NCBI RefSeq assembly: GCF_018613415.1
Contig: NZ_JAGGQG010000011.1
Location: 182,880 to 246,879 of the forward strand
Length of the DNA: 64,000 nt
Reading direction: 5' to 3'
From: Bacillus sp. ISL-18
Lineage (GTDB): Bacteria; Bacillota; Bacilli; Bacillales; Cytobacillaceae
The notes below the pieces were generated by a model that did not search any database, was not told the DNA's origin, and was given only the letters and a program-made list of their open reading frames with translations. Within the stretch, counting starts at the first letter, position 1. Every line of letters starts with the position of its first letter. Positions 9,762 to 19,332 of the stretch are shown in pieces. A program made the translations under genes and the position numbers.

Positions 9762-10661
9762 TTATTCCCTATTCAAGGGTATACGATGATAGGCCTGGCG
9801 ATATTCGGTTGGAGTAACTTTTTCGTACTTTTTAAAGAGCCTCATAAAATATCTTTCGTCATTAATCCCAACTAGGTGGGCGATTTTTCCAATATTCATA
9901 TTTGTGCTAATGAGTAAATCTTTAGCTTTTGATAATTTAAGAATATGGATATATTCTTGTACGTTCATGCCGGTACTAGTTTTAAAAAAGCGAGATAAAT
10001 AATCCCTATTATAATTAAAGGTTTTAGCAATAGAGTTAGTGGAAATATGACTATCCAATGCATTGACACGAATCCATTCTAATATTTTTACGAGTTTGCT
10101 GTCTGAATACGTGCTATTTAATGGGTCTTGAAAGTTTGTAATGGTTTGTTCAGATAATTCTATAAGTAAAGAGGTGGTTAGATAACCGGCTGCATAACGA
10201 TTAAAGTAGTTTGCATGGGCTACATCCAATATTTGATTACATAAGATATTGATTCTATCAATCCGCTTTGGGGTTGAATAGATGGGTAATAATATGGAAT
10301 GATTTGATTCCTTGGCGTAAGGATTAGATTGAAGAATTCTAGCTTGGTTTCCCATAGATATCTCATCCATTATGGTTAGATCGTCCGGCAAAAGTACATG
10401 AAACCAATAGAAGGAAAGCCCTGCCTGGCATTCCTTATAGCCTAGGTGGAGCTGATTTGGAAGTACAAATAACACATCACCCGGTTTCACCTCATACTCT
10501 ATCCCATTACATTCCATATATAGTATTTCATTTATGCCAATAATAATCTCGCAAAGAGGCATTATTCGTTTCATATGAGTAAAGGGTTCAGTGGAAATTA
10601 ATTTACCACCAAGAACAAATTCAATTGGGGAGCTAACATTCATTTTCAGGTATTCTATCAT
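9762..10661 (-). CDS. AraC family transcriptional regulator
   Basis: A 299-residue regulator. Residues 1-130 form a cupin-type AraC sensor domain (YEVKPGDVLFVLPNQLH). Residues 200-298 carry two helix-turn-helix motifs (TNSIAKTFNYNRDYLSRFFK and MNIGKIAHLVGINDERYFMRLFKKYEKVTPTEYRQ). The start at 10661 is chosen over the in-frame ATG 11 codons upstream because GAGGAGAAA lies directly before it. It is divergent from the sugar importer operon and probably controls it and the arabinanases; no ligand can be read from the sequence. Confidence 0.88.
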   Translation of the reverse strand: MIEYLKMNVSSPIEFVLGGKLISTEPFTHMKRIMPLCEIIIGINEILYMECNGIEYEVKPGDVLFVLPNQLHLGYKECQAGLSFYWFHVLLPDDLTIMDEISMGNQARILQSNPYAKESNHSILLPIYSTPKRIDRINILCNQILDVAHANYFNRYAAGYLTTSLLIELSEQTITNFQDPLNSTYSDSKLVKILEWIRVNALDSHISTNSIAKTFNYNRDYLSRFFKTSTGMNVQEYIHILKLSKAKDLLISTNMNIGKIAHLVGINDERYFMRLFKKYEKVTPTEYRQAYHRIPLNRE

Positions 10662-11036
10662 TAATTTCTCCTCTTCATGCCTGAAAGATTTCATTTCACA
10701 ACTTTCCTAAACTTATTACAATATTCTAATTATATTTTGATATAGTCAATTTTGTCCACTAAATATACTTTGTTGGTTACTGACAGTATATCGACCCAAT
10801 GGTATTCTTAAAACAACAAATGTAAGTGTTTACAACACGATTGAGAGCGGAAAAAATAATAGGGAGGTATACATAATGGAGTAGAGCCTCATTCTTTTCA
10901 GTGCCATTTTATAGTTTAATAGGCATTTTTCAGTGATTGACTTTAGTCAGGAAAGTCCATTTCTTTTGATCTGCAAGTAGTATCGTTAGGCGAAACATAA
11001 GGAGTGTTCTATAAATCATCGAAAAGGAGAAATCAT
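10662..11036. promoter_or_regulatory. Control region upstream of the sugar importer operon
   Basis: A 375-bp divergent gap. It contains a cre-like palindrome (10821-10834), a strong GGGAGG site followed by a three-codon frame ATG GAG TAG at 10876-10884, and a weak GACTTT...AAAGTC hairpin near 10939. No larger gene is seen. Confidence 0.5.
10821..10834 (+). promoter_or_regulatory. Candidate cre or LacI-type operator upstream of the importer operon
   Basis: TGTAAGTGTTTACA differs at one position from the ideal cre sequence TGTAAGCGTTTACA and has 5-bp symmetric arms TGTAA/TTACA. It is 203 bp before the lipoprotein start. CcpA control fits; a dedicated LacI-family regulator is the alternative, and a broken LacI gene exists at 19149. 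Confidence 0.5.
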
Positions 11037-12671
11037 ATGAGAAAGAAAAAGTTTATAAAAGGTTTTCTGGCACTGTCCTTATCTGCATCTGTTTTAGCTG
11101 CTTGTTCTAATAACAAGGCCTCTAGTGACGGAAAATCAAACGGTGGTACAACAAAGGATGGAAAGGTACAATTGACAGCCCTTATAACAAAACATCCGTT
11201 AACACAAGACCTTAAAAAAATGAAATGGTTAACAGATGTTGAGAAACGTGCAGGTGTGGAAATTAAATGGCAAGAGGTAACAGCTGACTGGGATCAGAAA
11301 AAGGGTGCACTCCTTGCAAGCGGTGATGTTCCAGACTTAATTATTGGACCGAATGCCATTACGGATGCGGATTATGTACAATATAATGGCTTATTTGAAG
11401 ATCTTTCTGATGATCTTGATAAGAGCCTACCTAACGTTAAAAAGATGTTTGAAGCTAAACCAGAAACAAAAGGGATTGCCACCCAGCTTGACGGAAAAAT
11501 TTATGGCTTACCTAAATACCAAAGATTTTGGCCTGCAACAGCTACAAGACAATTTATCAATCAAAAATGGTTAGACAATCTAGGTTTAAAACAGCCAACC
11601 AATTGGGATGAATTATACGATGTTTTAGTAGCCTTTAAGGAAAAGGATGCTAATGGCAACGGCGATCCAAACGACGAAATTCCTATGGATTTCTCTCCGA
11701 CAGGAACAGGTGGATTCGGGTTCTTCCAACCGACCGTTCTTTTGGGCAGCACCGGGATTACTTTAGGTGAAGGCAGCGGCCAAGGCTATTATGTTGAAGA
11801 TGGTAAAGTCAAAAACTTCTTTACAGACGAACGTTATAAAGATTTTGTTAAGTTTTTAAATAAGTGTTATAAAGCTGGGTTAATCAGCAAAGAAGTATTT
11901 ACTCAGGATTATACTAAATACCAATCTGTAGCCCGCGGTAATGGTGATGTGGCAAAAGTTGGTTATACGTATGGCTGGGAATTAACAGACAGATTCGGAA
12001 ACACTTTGGCTCCACAATATAAAACGTTGGCTCCTTTAAAGCAGACGGCTGATTCAACTGCTAAATTATCCTGGACCTACGATTATAATTCCTTAAACTA
12101 TGGTGCCAATATGATTACATTGTCAGCACAGAGTAAAAATAAAGAGGCTGCGATGAAATTTATCAATGAATTGTATGATCCAAAAGAAAGTATGCAAGTA
12201 CTGTTTGGTTCAATGGGCACTAATATTGCCGATAACGGAGACGGCAGCTATAAAGTATTACCACCAGCAGATTCAAAGATGGACCCAGGTACATGGAAAT
12301 GGACTTCTACATGGGCTGATAATGGTCCAATGTATATTGCGGATGATTTAAAGCTTGAGCTTGGAACAGATATGCAATCGGTTGGTAAACAAACTGAGCC
12401 GCTAAATGGCGCTCTCGATGCGATTGATAAGGATAATGATCTTTTCCCTGGCATGTTTATTAAGTACAGCAAAGAGGATAATTCAAAATTAGCTTTAAAC
12501 AATACCAATCTTATGAATCTGGCGATGCCAAAATATTCTCAATGGATCACAAAAGGCGGTATTGATAAAGATTGGAACACATATGTGAAAAATGTGGAGA
12601 AAACAGGTTTGTCTGAAAACCTAAAGATTATGCAAAAGTATTATGACGATTACAAGAAGAATCAGAAATAA
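11037..12671 (+). CDS. Sugar ABC transporter substrate-binding lipoprotein (LplA/YtcQ-like)
   Basis: A 544-residue extracellular solute-binding protein. The N-terminus MRKKKFIKGF, a hydrophobic stretch and the lipobox VLAAC (Cys at about 22) mark a lipoprotein anchored outside the membrane. Its length and architecture fit the large family-1 binding proteins that pair with LplB/LplC permeases. ATG 11037 is chosen because AAAGGAG lies just before it; the upstream in-frame ATG 11004 would spoil the signal peptide. With arabinanases and GH127 on both sides, arabino-oligosaccharides are the likely ligand (inference). No ATPase gene is in the operon, as usual for importers sharing an MsmX-type ATPase. 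Confidence 0.9.
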   Translation: MRKKKFIKGFLALSLSASVLAACSNNKASSDGKSNGGTTKDGKVQLTALITKHPLTQDLKKMKWLTDVEKRAGVEIKWQEVTADWDQKKGALLASGDVPDLIIGPNAITDADYVQYNGLFEDLSDDLDKSLPNVKKMFEAKPETKGIATQLDGKIYGLPKYQRFWPATATRQFINQKWLDNLGLKQPTNWDELYDVLVAFKEKDANGNGDPNDEIPMDFSPTGTGGFGFFQPTVLLGSTGITLGEGSGQGYYVEDGKVKNFFTDERYKDFVKFLNKCYKAGLISKEVFTQDYTKYQSVARGNGDVAKVGYTYGWELTDRFGNTLAPQYKTLAPLKQTADSTAKLSWTYDYNSLNYGANMITLSAQSKNKEAAMKFINELYDPKESMQVLFGSMGTNIADNGDGSYKVLPPADSKMDPGTWKWTSTWADNGPMYIADDLKLELGTDMQSVGKQTEPLNGALDAIDKDNDLFPGMFIKYSKEDNSKLALNNTNLMNLAMPKYSQWITKGGIDKDWNTYVKNVEKTGLSENLKIMQKYYDDYKKNQK

Positions 12672-12685
12672 ATAATTGTCAGAGA

Positions 12686-12715
12686 GATGCTATATCATGA
12701 AAGTGGTATAGCATC
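12686..12715 (+). other. Intercistronic stem-loop after the binding-protein gene
   Basis: GATGCTATA (12686-12694) pairs with TATAGCATC (12707-12715), followed by TTCCTT rather than a clean T-run. Such hairpins typically stabilise or attenuate so that the binding protein is made in excess over the permeases. Confidence 0.6.
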
Positions 12716-12742
12716 TTCCTTAAATAAAGGAGGGAATATTTT

Positions 12743-13723
12743 GTGGCCTTTATAAACGCTGAAACAAAAAAAATAAATGAAAATTTATCAAGTATCAACC
12801 GTGTGAAACCAACCAAAAAGGCAAATATATTGAACACGTTTAAACGCGACTATCAGTTGTGGCTCATGATATTGCCTGCCATTGTTGTTATTGTCATTTT
12901 CAATTACATACCGATGTATGGCATCCAGCTGGCCTTCCGCGAATTTGATTTTACGAAAGGCTTTACCGGCGGCGAGTGGGTAGGTCTTAAGTATTTTGAT
13001 CAATTTATTCATAACTATATGTTTAAAGATTTAATGACTAATACTATTACCATCAGCTTAGCAACGATCATTTTAGGATTTCCGGCACCTATCATTATGG
13101 CTCTAATTATTAATCAAGTCTTTGGGAAAAGGTGGAAAAAAACCTTACAGACTACCGTTTACCTGCCACACTTCATCTCAATGGTAGTTATGGTTGGTTT
13201 ATTAAATGTATTATTATCACCAGAAACCGGGGTGGTAGGCCATTTAATGAGAGCATTAGGACTGGGCGACATAAACTTATTAGCTTCGGAGAAAACCTTT
13301 GTACCAGTATATGTACTTTCAGACATATGGCAGCATGCCGGATGGAATAGCATTATTTATTTGGCAGCGTTGGCAAGCGTGGATCCCCAATTATATGATT
13401 CTGCGAAAATTGATGGAGCAAGCAGATGGCAAACGATTAGGTATGTGGATATACCTGCTATTGTTCCAACTATGATTATTCTCTTTATCCTTAGTATGGG
13501 AAATATCTTAAATACAGGTTTTGAAAAAATATTCTTAATGCAAAATCCATTGAATCTCCCAGTATCTGAGGTTATTGCGACCTATGTATATAAGATTGGT
13601 ATTATTTCCAGTCAATTCAGCTACTCTGCTGCCATTGGGTTGTTTAATACACTCATAAATTTCGTATTCTTACTAGCAATGAATACAATTGCCAAGAGAT
13701 TTTCTAATATTAGTTTGTGGTAA
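12743..13723 (+). CDS. Sugar ABC transporter permease, LplB-like
   Basis: A 326-residue inner-membrane permease with six predicted hydrophobic segments and the EAA-type cytoplasmic loop near residues 215-235 (YDSAKIDGASRWQTIRYVDIPAI) that contacts the ATPase. The GTG start follows AAAGGAGGG. It is the second gene of the importer operon and pairs with the permease at 13778. Confidence 0.92.
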   Translation: MAFINAETKKINENLSSINRVKPTKKANILNTFKRDYQLWLMILPAIVVIVIFNYIPMYGIQLAFREFDFTKGFTGGEWVGLKYFDQFIHNYMFKDLMTNTITISLATIILGFPAPIIMALIINQVFGKRWKKTLQTTVYLPHFISMVVMVGLLNVLLSPETGVVGHLMRALGLGDINLLASEKTFVPVYVLSDIWQHAGWNSIIYLAALASVDPQLYDSAKIDGASRWQTIRYVDIPAIVPTMIILFILSMGNILNTGFEKIFLMQNPLNLPVSEVIATYVYKIGIISSQFSYSAAIGLFNTLINFVFLLAMNTIAKRFSNISLW

Positions 13724-13777
13724 GCTGAATTTTCTCTTGCTTCGAATCAGCTCAACATGCAAGGAGGGAAAGTCATA

Positions 13778-14677
13778 GTGCTTTTTAATAGAAAAGGAAA
13801 AACGACTTCAGATCTTATTTTTGATTGTATGATTTTTGTATTTTGTGTGTTTATCTTTTTAATTATTGCTTATCCATTGTATTTTGTGGTTATTGCCTCT
13901 GTTAGTGACTCGACTCTAGTATCAACTGGTAAAGTTCTTCTCTATCCAAAAGGATTCAGCCTTTTCGGATATACAGAGATTTTTAAAGATACAAGAATCT
14001 GGGTGGGTTATAAAAATACTATTATATACACACTTCTTGGTACATTCGTCAATTTATTGTTTACGCTGCCTGCAGCCTATGTTTTATCAAGACAGGAATT
14101 TAAAGCAAGGCGGTTTTTAATGTTTGTGTTTGTCTTTACGATGTTTTTTAATGGGGGATTAATTCCTACTTATCTATTAATGAAAGACTTACATCTTACC
14201 AATAATATGTGGGTTTTTATTGTTCCATTTTCTGTGAATGTGTTCAATCTGATTATCACTCGTACATTTTTTGAAAGCTCACTGCCGAAGGAATTGTTTG
14301 AAGCTGCCCAAATGGATGGCTGTACACACTTTCAATTTTTCGGAAAAGTAGCGTTGCCGTTATCAAAAGCGGTTATCTCGGTTGTCGGTCTTTATTACTT
14401 AGTAGGGCACTGGAATGATTTCTTTACAGGACTGATTTACATTCGTGATTATAGCTTGCAGCCGTTGCAAATTGTTTTAAGAGATATCCTCATATCTAAC
14501 CAAGTGTTTGCTGAAGGGGCCGGATCCGGAGGTGCTGCAGGCGGATATGCACAGAAATATGCAGATCAGATCAAATATGGTGTCATTATCGTGTCAACAT
14601 TACCAATCTTGCTTGTTTATCCGTTCATTCAAAAATACTTTGAAAAGGGCGTTATGATTGGCTCAGTAAAAGGATGA
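13778..14677 (+). CDS. Sugar ABC transporter permease, LplC-like
   Basis: A 299-residue carbohydrate permease of the MalG/LplC type with six hydrophobic segments and the EAA loop ELFEAAQMDGCTHFQFFGKVALP near residue 175. GTG 13778 is preferred to ATG 13757, because the AAGGAGGG at 13761-13768 lies inside the longer frame and is spaced for 13778. It is the third gene of the importer operon. Confidence 0.92.
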   Translation: MLFNRKGKTTSDLIFDCMIFVFCVFIFLIIAYPLYFVVIASVSDSTLVSTGKVLLYPKGFSLFGYTEIFKDTRIWVGYKNTIIYTLLGTFVNLLFTLPAAYVLSRQEFKARRFLMFVFVFTMFFNGGLIPTYLLMKDLHLTNNMWVFIVPFSVNVFNLIITRTFFESSLPKELFEAAQMDGCTHFQFFGKVALPLSKAVISVVGLYYLVGHWNDFFTGLIYIRDYSLQPLQIVLRDILISNQVFAEGAGSGGAAGGYAQKYADQIKYGVIIVSTLPILLVYPFIQKYFEKGVMIGSVKG

Positions 14678-14725
14678 ATTGAAATGTTTCAGGTGATACG
14701 TACAAACCTGATGAAATCAAACATA

Positions 14726-14754
14726 TATAGCTATCGATGAAATCGATAGCTATA
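14726..14754 (+). other. Perfect 13-bp hairpin between permease and GH127 gene
   Basis: TATAGCTATCGAT (14726-14738) and ATCGATAGCTATA (14742-14754) with a 3-nt loop. A smaller hairpin CAGGT...ACCTG lies at 14690-14710. There is no T-run, so processing or mRNA-stability elements are more likely than terminators. Confidence 0.6.
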
Positions 14755-14794
14755 AAAATATGATTCTAATAGAGACATTGAAGGAGAATACATA

Positions 14795-17077
14795 ATGAAA
14801 AACGTTACATTATTAAATGGAATCTTTAAGGAGTCGCAGGAAAAGGGAAAGGAGTATTTGATTTACTTAGATGTTGACCGGTTAGTGGCACCTTGTTACG
14901 AAGCGGCTTCACAAACACCTAAAAAACCTCGTTATGGAGGCTGGGAATCTACTCCAATCGCCGGGCATTCCATTGGCCATTGGCTTTCAGCCGCTGCTAC
15001 AATGTACGCCGTCACAAAAGATGAACAATTAAAGCAAAAATTGGACTATGCCGTCAACGAATTAGCTTACGTACAAAGCCTTGATGACAGTGGGTATGTG
15101 AGCGGCTTTACTCGCAGCTATTTTGATAAAGTCTTTACGGGGGACTTTGAAGTGGAAAATTTCAGTCTAGCTGGCGGCTGGGTGCCTTGGTACAGTATTC
15201 ATAAAATCTATGCAGGCCTGATAGATGTTTATAACTTAACGGGTAATCAAAAGGCATTGAAGGTTGTGACTAGACTTGCAGATTGGGCAAAGAAAGGAAC
15301 AGATAACCTCAATGAGGAGCAATTCCAAAGAATGCTTATTTGCGAACATGGCGGTATGAATGAGGCGATGGCCGATCTTTATACCATTACTAAAAATGAA
15401 GATTATTTAAAGCTTGCAATCGGATTCTGCCACCATGCTATCTTGGAGCCGCTCTCAAGAGATGTGGATGAACTAGAAGGAAAACATGCCAATACACAAA
15501 TTCCAAAAGTCATTGGTGCAGCAAAGCTATATGAGATTACAGGAAATGAAGATTATAAGAAAATGGCCGTCTTCTTCTGGAATGAAGTAACCAAAAATCG
15601 TTCCTATATTATTGGCGGAAATAGTATTGGTGAACATTTTGGACCTATTAATAAGGAAACGCTAGGGATTACCACGGCTGAGACGTGTAATACCTACAAT
15701 ATGTTGAAACTGACGGAGCACTTATTCGCTTGGGAGCATAAGAGTGAGTATATGGATTACTATGAAAGGGCCCTTTATAATCATATCCTTGCCTCACAGG
15801 ATCCTGAATCAGGAATGAAGACCTATTTTGTAAGTACACAGCCAGGACATTTTAAAATCTATTGCTCACACGATAACTCTTTCTGGTGCTGCACAGGGAC
15901 AGGAATGGAAAATCCTGCCCGTTATACAAGAAATGTTTTCTATCAAGATCATGGAGATTTATTTGTTAATTTATTTATTGCATCTGAAATGGTAATAGCA
16001 GAAAAGAAGATAAAACTTAAACAAGAAACAGATTTCCCAAGGTCCAATCAGGTGCAGGTAATTTTTGAGGAGGCGGAAGATGCATTCCTAAATGTCCATA
16101 TCCGTGTACCATATTGGGTGAATGGTGACATAACCGTCTTGGTGAATGGTGTTAAAGCAGCTGCTAATGCTAAAAATGGTTATCTTGTAATCGGAAGAAA
16201 CTGGAGTGCAGGAGATACCATTGAATTTTCACTTCCTATCGGTCTTCATACTTATACGGCAAAAGATAATCCAACGAAAGTGGGGATTATGTACGGACCT
16301 TTAGTATTGGCCGGGGCTCTGGGAAGAGAGAATTTCCCAGATACGACGGATATCTTGGAAGATCACCTAAAGTTAAATAATTACCCATTAATTGATGTGC
16401 CAAATCTAGTTGCCGATAAAGAAAATTTAACGGAGTGGATCAAACCTGTTAAGGGAGAGACATTGACATTTGAAACGACAGAAGTCGGCCAGCCTGGTAA
16501 TAGGAAGGTGACCCTGATTCCGTTTTATGATCTGCATCATCAGCGTTATACCTTATATTGGAATCTAATGGATGAAGAGGCCTATAAAACGTTCGTAGAT
16601 AAGGAAAAAGAAGAACTTGAGAGATTAAGAGCGATTACTGTGGATGTGGTCCAGCCCGGCGAACAGCAGCCTGAAATCGAGCATGGCATACAAAGCAGCA
16701 GCTCCAGCACTGGTTATTTTAACGAGGTAGAACGGTCATGGCGGGACAGCCGCGGGGAAGGGTTTTTCAGTTATCAAATGCAAGTCGAGCCAGAAAAGCA
16801 ACTGTATTTGCTAGTAACTTATTTTGGCAGAGATAAGATTCTCTTTACAGATGGTAAGGTATTTAAACGTGATTTTAGCATTCTTATTGATGGTGAATTA
16901 ATCGCTGATCAAAAACTTGAGGGGAATCATGCCGATGGGCTTGTTGATATGTACTATGAGATTCCCTTAAGTTTGACAAAAGGAAAGCAAAAAGTTGAAG
17001 TTAGATTTCAATCTGGTGCAGGAAAAGCAGCAGGCGGGGTTTATGGGGTTAGAATTGTGAACTCTACTATATCTTAA
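14795..17077 (+). CDS. GH127/GH146-type beta-L-arabinofuranosidase (DUF1680 family)
   Basis: A 760-residue cytoplasmic enzyme with an (alpha/alpha)6 barrel of the DUF1680 family: GWESTPIAGHSIGHWLSA near residue 48, CEHGGMNEAM near 185, ETCNTYNMLKL near 295 and SFWCCTGTGMENPARYT near 363. The Glu and clustered Cys match the zinc-cysteine active site of HypBA1-type enzymes. The last 130 residues form a separate beta domain (DSRGEGFFSYQM onward) seen in longer family members. It probably removes terminal beta-L-arabinofuranose units. The fourth gene of the importer operon, after two hairpins. Confidence 0.87.
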   Translation: MKNVTLLNGIFKESQEKGKEYLIYLDVDRLVAPCYEAASQTPKKPRYGGWESTPIAGHSIGHWLSAAATMYAVTKDEQLKQKLDYAVNELAYVQSLDDSGYVSGFTRSYFDKVFTGDFEVENFSLAGGWVPWYSIHKIYAGLIDVYNLTGNQKALKVVTRLADWAKKGTDNLNEEQFQRMLICEHGGMNEAMADLYTITKNEDYLKLAIGFCHHAILEPLSRDVDELEGKHANTQIPKVIGAAKLYEITGNEDYKKMAVFFWNEVTKNRSYIIGGNSIGEHFGPINKETLGITTAETCNTYNMLKLTEHLFAWEHKSEYMDYYERALYNHILASQDPESGMKTYFVSTQPGHFKIYCSHDNSFWCCTGTGMENPARYTRNVFYQDHGDLFVNLFIASEMVIAEKKIKLKQETDFPRSNQVQVIFEEAEDAFLNVHIRVPYWVNGDITVLVNGVKAAANAKNGYLVIGRNWSAGDTIEFSLPIGLHTYTAKDNPTKVGIMYGPLVLAGALGRENFPDTTDILEDHLKLNNYPLIDVPNLVADKENLTEWIKPVKGETLTFETTEVGQPGNRKVTLIPFYDLHHQRYTLYWNLMDEEAYKTFVDKEKEELERLRAITVDVVQPGEQQPEIEHGIQSSSSSTGYFNEVERSWRDSRGEGFFSYQMQVEPEKQLYLLVTYFGRDKILFTDGKVFKRDFSILIDGELIADQKLEGNHADGLVDMYYEIPLSLTKGKQKVEVRFQSGAGKAAGGVYGVRIVNSTIS

Positions 17078-17117
17078 AAAGTTTATAAAAGAGAGTAAAA
17101 GGAGGGAGAGTTTTACT

Positions 17118-19097
17118 GTGTTCCAAACAAAGGGTAATCGACTAATCTGGGAGTATGATGCAGAAAAGCTTTGGATTGAGCCTTGGGGAGAAAACGCATT
17201 TCGTGTCCGTGCGTCCTGTACTAATATGGAAGAGAATTATTGGGCACTTCTACCTTCTCCTGAAATAAAATCAGACATCATAGTGAATAAGGAAAGTGCA
17301 ACCATTGTTAATGGAAAAATAAAAGCAGAAGTAACCAGTAGAGGCAGGATTACTTTTTATAATCAGGAAGGTGAAGTTTTATTAAAAGAAACAGAAAACA
17401 CCTATCAGCTTAAGTACGGTGGCAGAGAGCTAATTCCTCATACAGGGAGCAGCGATTATCGTCTGACACTCCGCTTTGAGTCTAATCCAAAGGAAAAGCT
17501 CTTTGGTATGGGGCAGTATCAGCAGCCTTTTCTAAATTTAAAGGGATGCATGCTGGAACTAACTCATAGAAACAGTCAAACGAGTGTTCCATTTGTCATG
17601 TCAAGTCTAGGATACGGTTTCCTTTGGCATAATCCTGCAATTGGGAGAGTAAACTTCAATCTTAATGTAACGGAATGGACGGCTTCTTCCACCAAGCAAA
17701 TGGATTATTGGGTTACCGCAGGCGATTCTCCTGCAGAAATTGAAGAATCTTATGCTTCTGTTACCGGAACAGTTCCGATGATGCCAGACTATGGTATGGG
17801 ATTTTGGCAATGTAAACTTAGATACCAGACTCAGGAAGAACTGTTGGAGGTTGCAAGGGAATACAAGAGAAGAGGGCTTCCAATCTCGGTCATCGTTATC
17901 GACTTCTTCCACTGGACGAATCAAGGGGATTGGAAATTCGATCCACAATACTGGCCAAATCCTGAGGGAATGGTTAAAGAGCTGAAGGAAATGGGCATTG
18001 AACTAATGGTTTCAGTGTGGCCTACGGTTCAAACTGAAAGTGAAAACTATAAAGAAATGATCGAAAAGGGTTACTTAGTTCGATCGGATAGAGGGGTTCG
18101 TACCCAATTTAATTTTTTGGGTCAAAATGCCATATTTGATGCGACAAACCCCGATGCTCGAAAATTTCTTTGGAGAATTATTAAGAAGAATTATTATGAC
18201 AATGGAATTAAAGTATTTTGGTTGGACGAAGCGGAACCTGAGTTTTCAGTTTATGACCATGATATTTATCGCTATCACCTTGGCTCAAGTTTACAGGTAG
18301 GGAATATATATCCAAGCAAATACAGTCAAACATTCTATGAGGGAATGGAAGAGGAAGGGCAAACGAATATTATTAATCTGGTTCGCTGTGCTTGGGCTGG
18401 CAGTCAGCGGTATGGTGCACTAGCATGGTCTGGAGATATTCATTCCAGTTTTGAAGTCCTAGGTATTCAGGTCAAAGCTGGATTAAATATGGCGATTGCT
18501 GGAATTCCGTGGTGGACAACCGATATTGGCGGGTTTCATGGAGGGAATCCGGACGATCCTTCATTCCGGGAATGCATTATCCGTTGGTTCCAGTATGGTG
18601 TATTCTGCCCTGTGTTTAGACTGCATGGGGATAGAATGCCTGCGAAGAAGCCGATTGGAACCACAGGTGGAGGGCAATGCCATAGCGGTGCAGCTAATGA
18701 AGTATGGAGTTACGGAGAAGAAGCGTATGAAATATTTGAGGAATATTTACACTTACGCGAACGACTCCGTCCCTATATTGCAGGTTTAATGATGGAAGCT
18801 CATGAAAAAGGTACGCCCCCAATGCGGCCGCTTTTCTACGATTTTGCAAAGGATGAGGTTTCATGGGATGTCGATGATCAATATATGTTTGGTCCGGAGC
18901 TACTAGTCGCTCCTGTCTTGCATGAAGGTCAAAGAAGCCGAAGTGTATATTTACCGTCAGGAGCAGACTGGACCAATCCTTACTCTGGCGAAATTTTCAA
19001 CGGCGGGCAGCAGATAACCGTTGATGCTCCTTTGGATAGAATTCCGTTGTTTTTAAAAAACAATTCCGATCTTCCGATTATTTCGCCAAATAAATAG
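17118..19097 (+). CDS. GH31 family alpha-glycosidase
   Basis: A 659-residue TIM-barrel glycosidase. The catalytic nucleophile is the Asp in VFWLDEAEPEF near residue 369 and the acid/base Asp is in RLHGDRMP near 504, both GH31 hallmarks. The N-terminal beta-sandwich has FGMGQYQQPFLNLKG near 133. There is no signal peptide. The family includes alpha-xylosidases, alpha-glucosidases and alpha-galactosidases; specificity is not readable here. The GTG start follows AAAGGAGGGAG, 40 bp after the GH127 gene, so it is in the same operon. Confidence 0.88.
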   Translation: MFQTKGNRLIWEYDAEKLWIEPWGENAFRVRASCTNMEENYWALLPSPEIKSDIIVNKESATIVNGKIKAEVTSRGRITFYNQEGEVLLKETENTYQLKYGGRELIPHTGSSDYRLTLRFESNPKEKLFGMGQYQQPFLNLKGCMLELTHRNSQTSVPFVMSSLGYGFLWHNPAIGRVNFNLNVTEWTASSTKQMDYWVTAGDSPAEIEESYASVTGTVPMMPDYGMGFWQCKLRYQTQEELLEVAREYKRRGLPISVIVIDFFHWTNQGDWKFDPQYWPNPEGMVKELKEMGIELMVSVWPTVQTESENYKEMIEKGYLVRSDRGVRTQFNFLGQNAIFDATNPDARKFLWRIIKKNYYDNGIKVFWLDEAEPEFSVYDHDIYRYHLGSSLQVGNIYPSKYSQTFYEGMEEEGQTNIINLVRCAWAGSQRYGALAWSGDIHSSFEVLGIQVKAGLNMAIAGIPWWTTDIGGFHGGNPDDPSFRECIIRWFQYGVFCPVFRLHGDRMPAKKPIGTTGGGQCHSGAANEVWSYGEEAYEIFEEYLHLRERLRPYIAGLMMEAHEKGTPPMRPLFYDFAKDEVSWDVDDQYMFGPELLVAPVLHEGQRSRSVYLPSGADWTNPYSGEIFNGGQQITVDAPLDRIPLFLKNNSDLPIISPNK

Positions 19098-19148
19098 TCG
19101 AAATCTTTTCAGAGTTTAACATAGCAGTAAATGGCGGAGGAACTCACT

Positions 19149-19304
19149 ATGTGAGTGACAATAAAGGATTTAGCAAAGTATTGTGGTGTTTCACCAGGTA
19201 CGGTCGATCGAGCATTAAATAATAGGCCGGGTATCAAATTGAAAACAAACACTGAAAAGTTAACCACACTTGATTATAAAATTGTTATAGGAGAATCAAT
19301 ATAA
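19149..19304 (+). pseudogene. LacI-family regulator, remnant with stop at codon 2 and truncated
   Basis: GGAGG at 19136-19140 is correctly spaced before ATG 19149, but the next codon is TGA. Reading on in the same frame from GTG 19155 gives VTIKDLAKYCGVSPGTVDRA and then LNNRPGI, a textbook LacI DNA-binding helix-turn-helix and hinge. After about 28 residues the match fades (a possible YKI segment hints at an internal deletion) and a stop occurs at 19302-19304. The effector domain of about 270 residues is gone. A GTG restart could still make a 49-residue DNA-binding fragment. Confidence 0.75.
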
Positions 19305-19332
19305 AAACTTTTAATAGAATTGGGTGGTAGAA

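Noticed and set aside
14690..14710. AraR-like operator (contains ACGTACAAA)
   Set aside because: Only one half resembles the AraR box; the stretch is better explained as a small intercistronic hairpin CAGGT...ACCTG.
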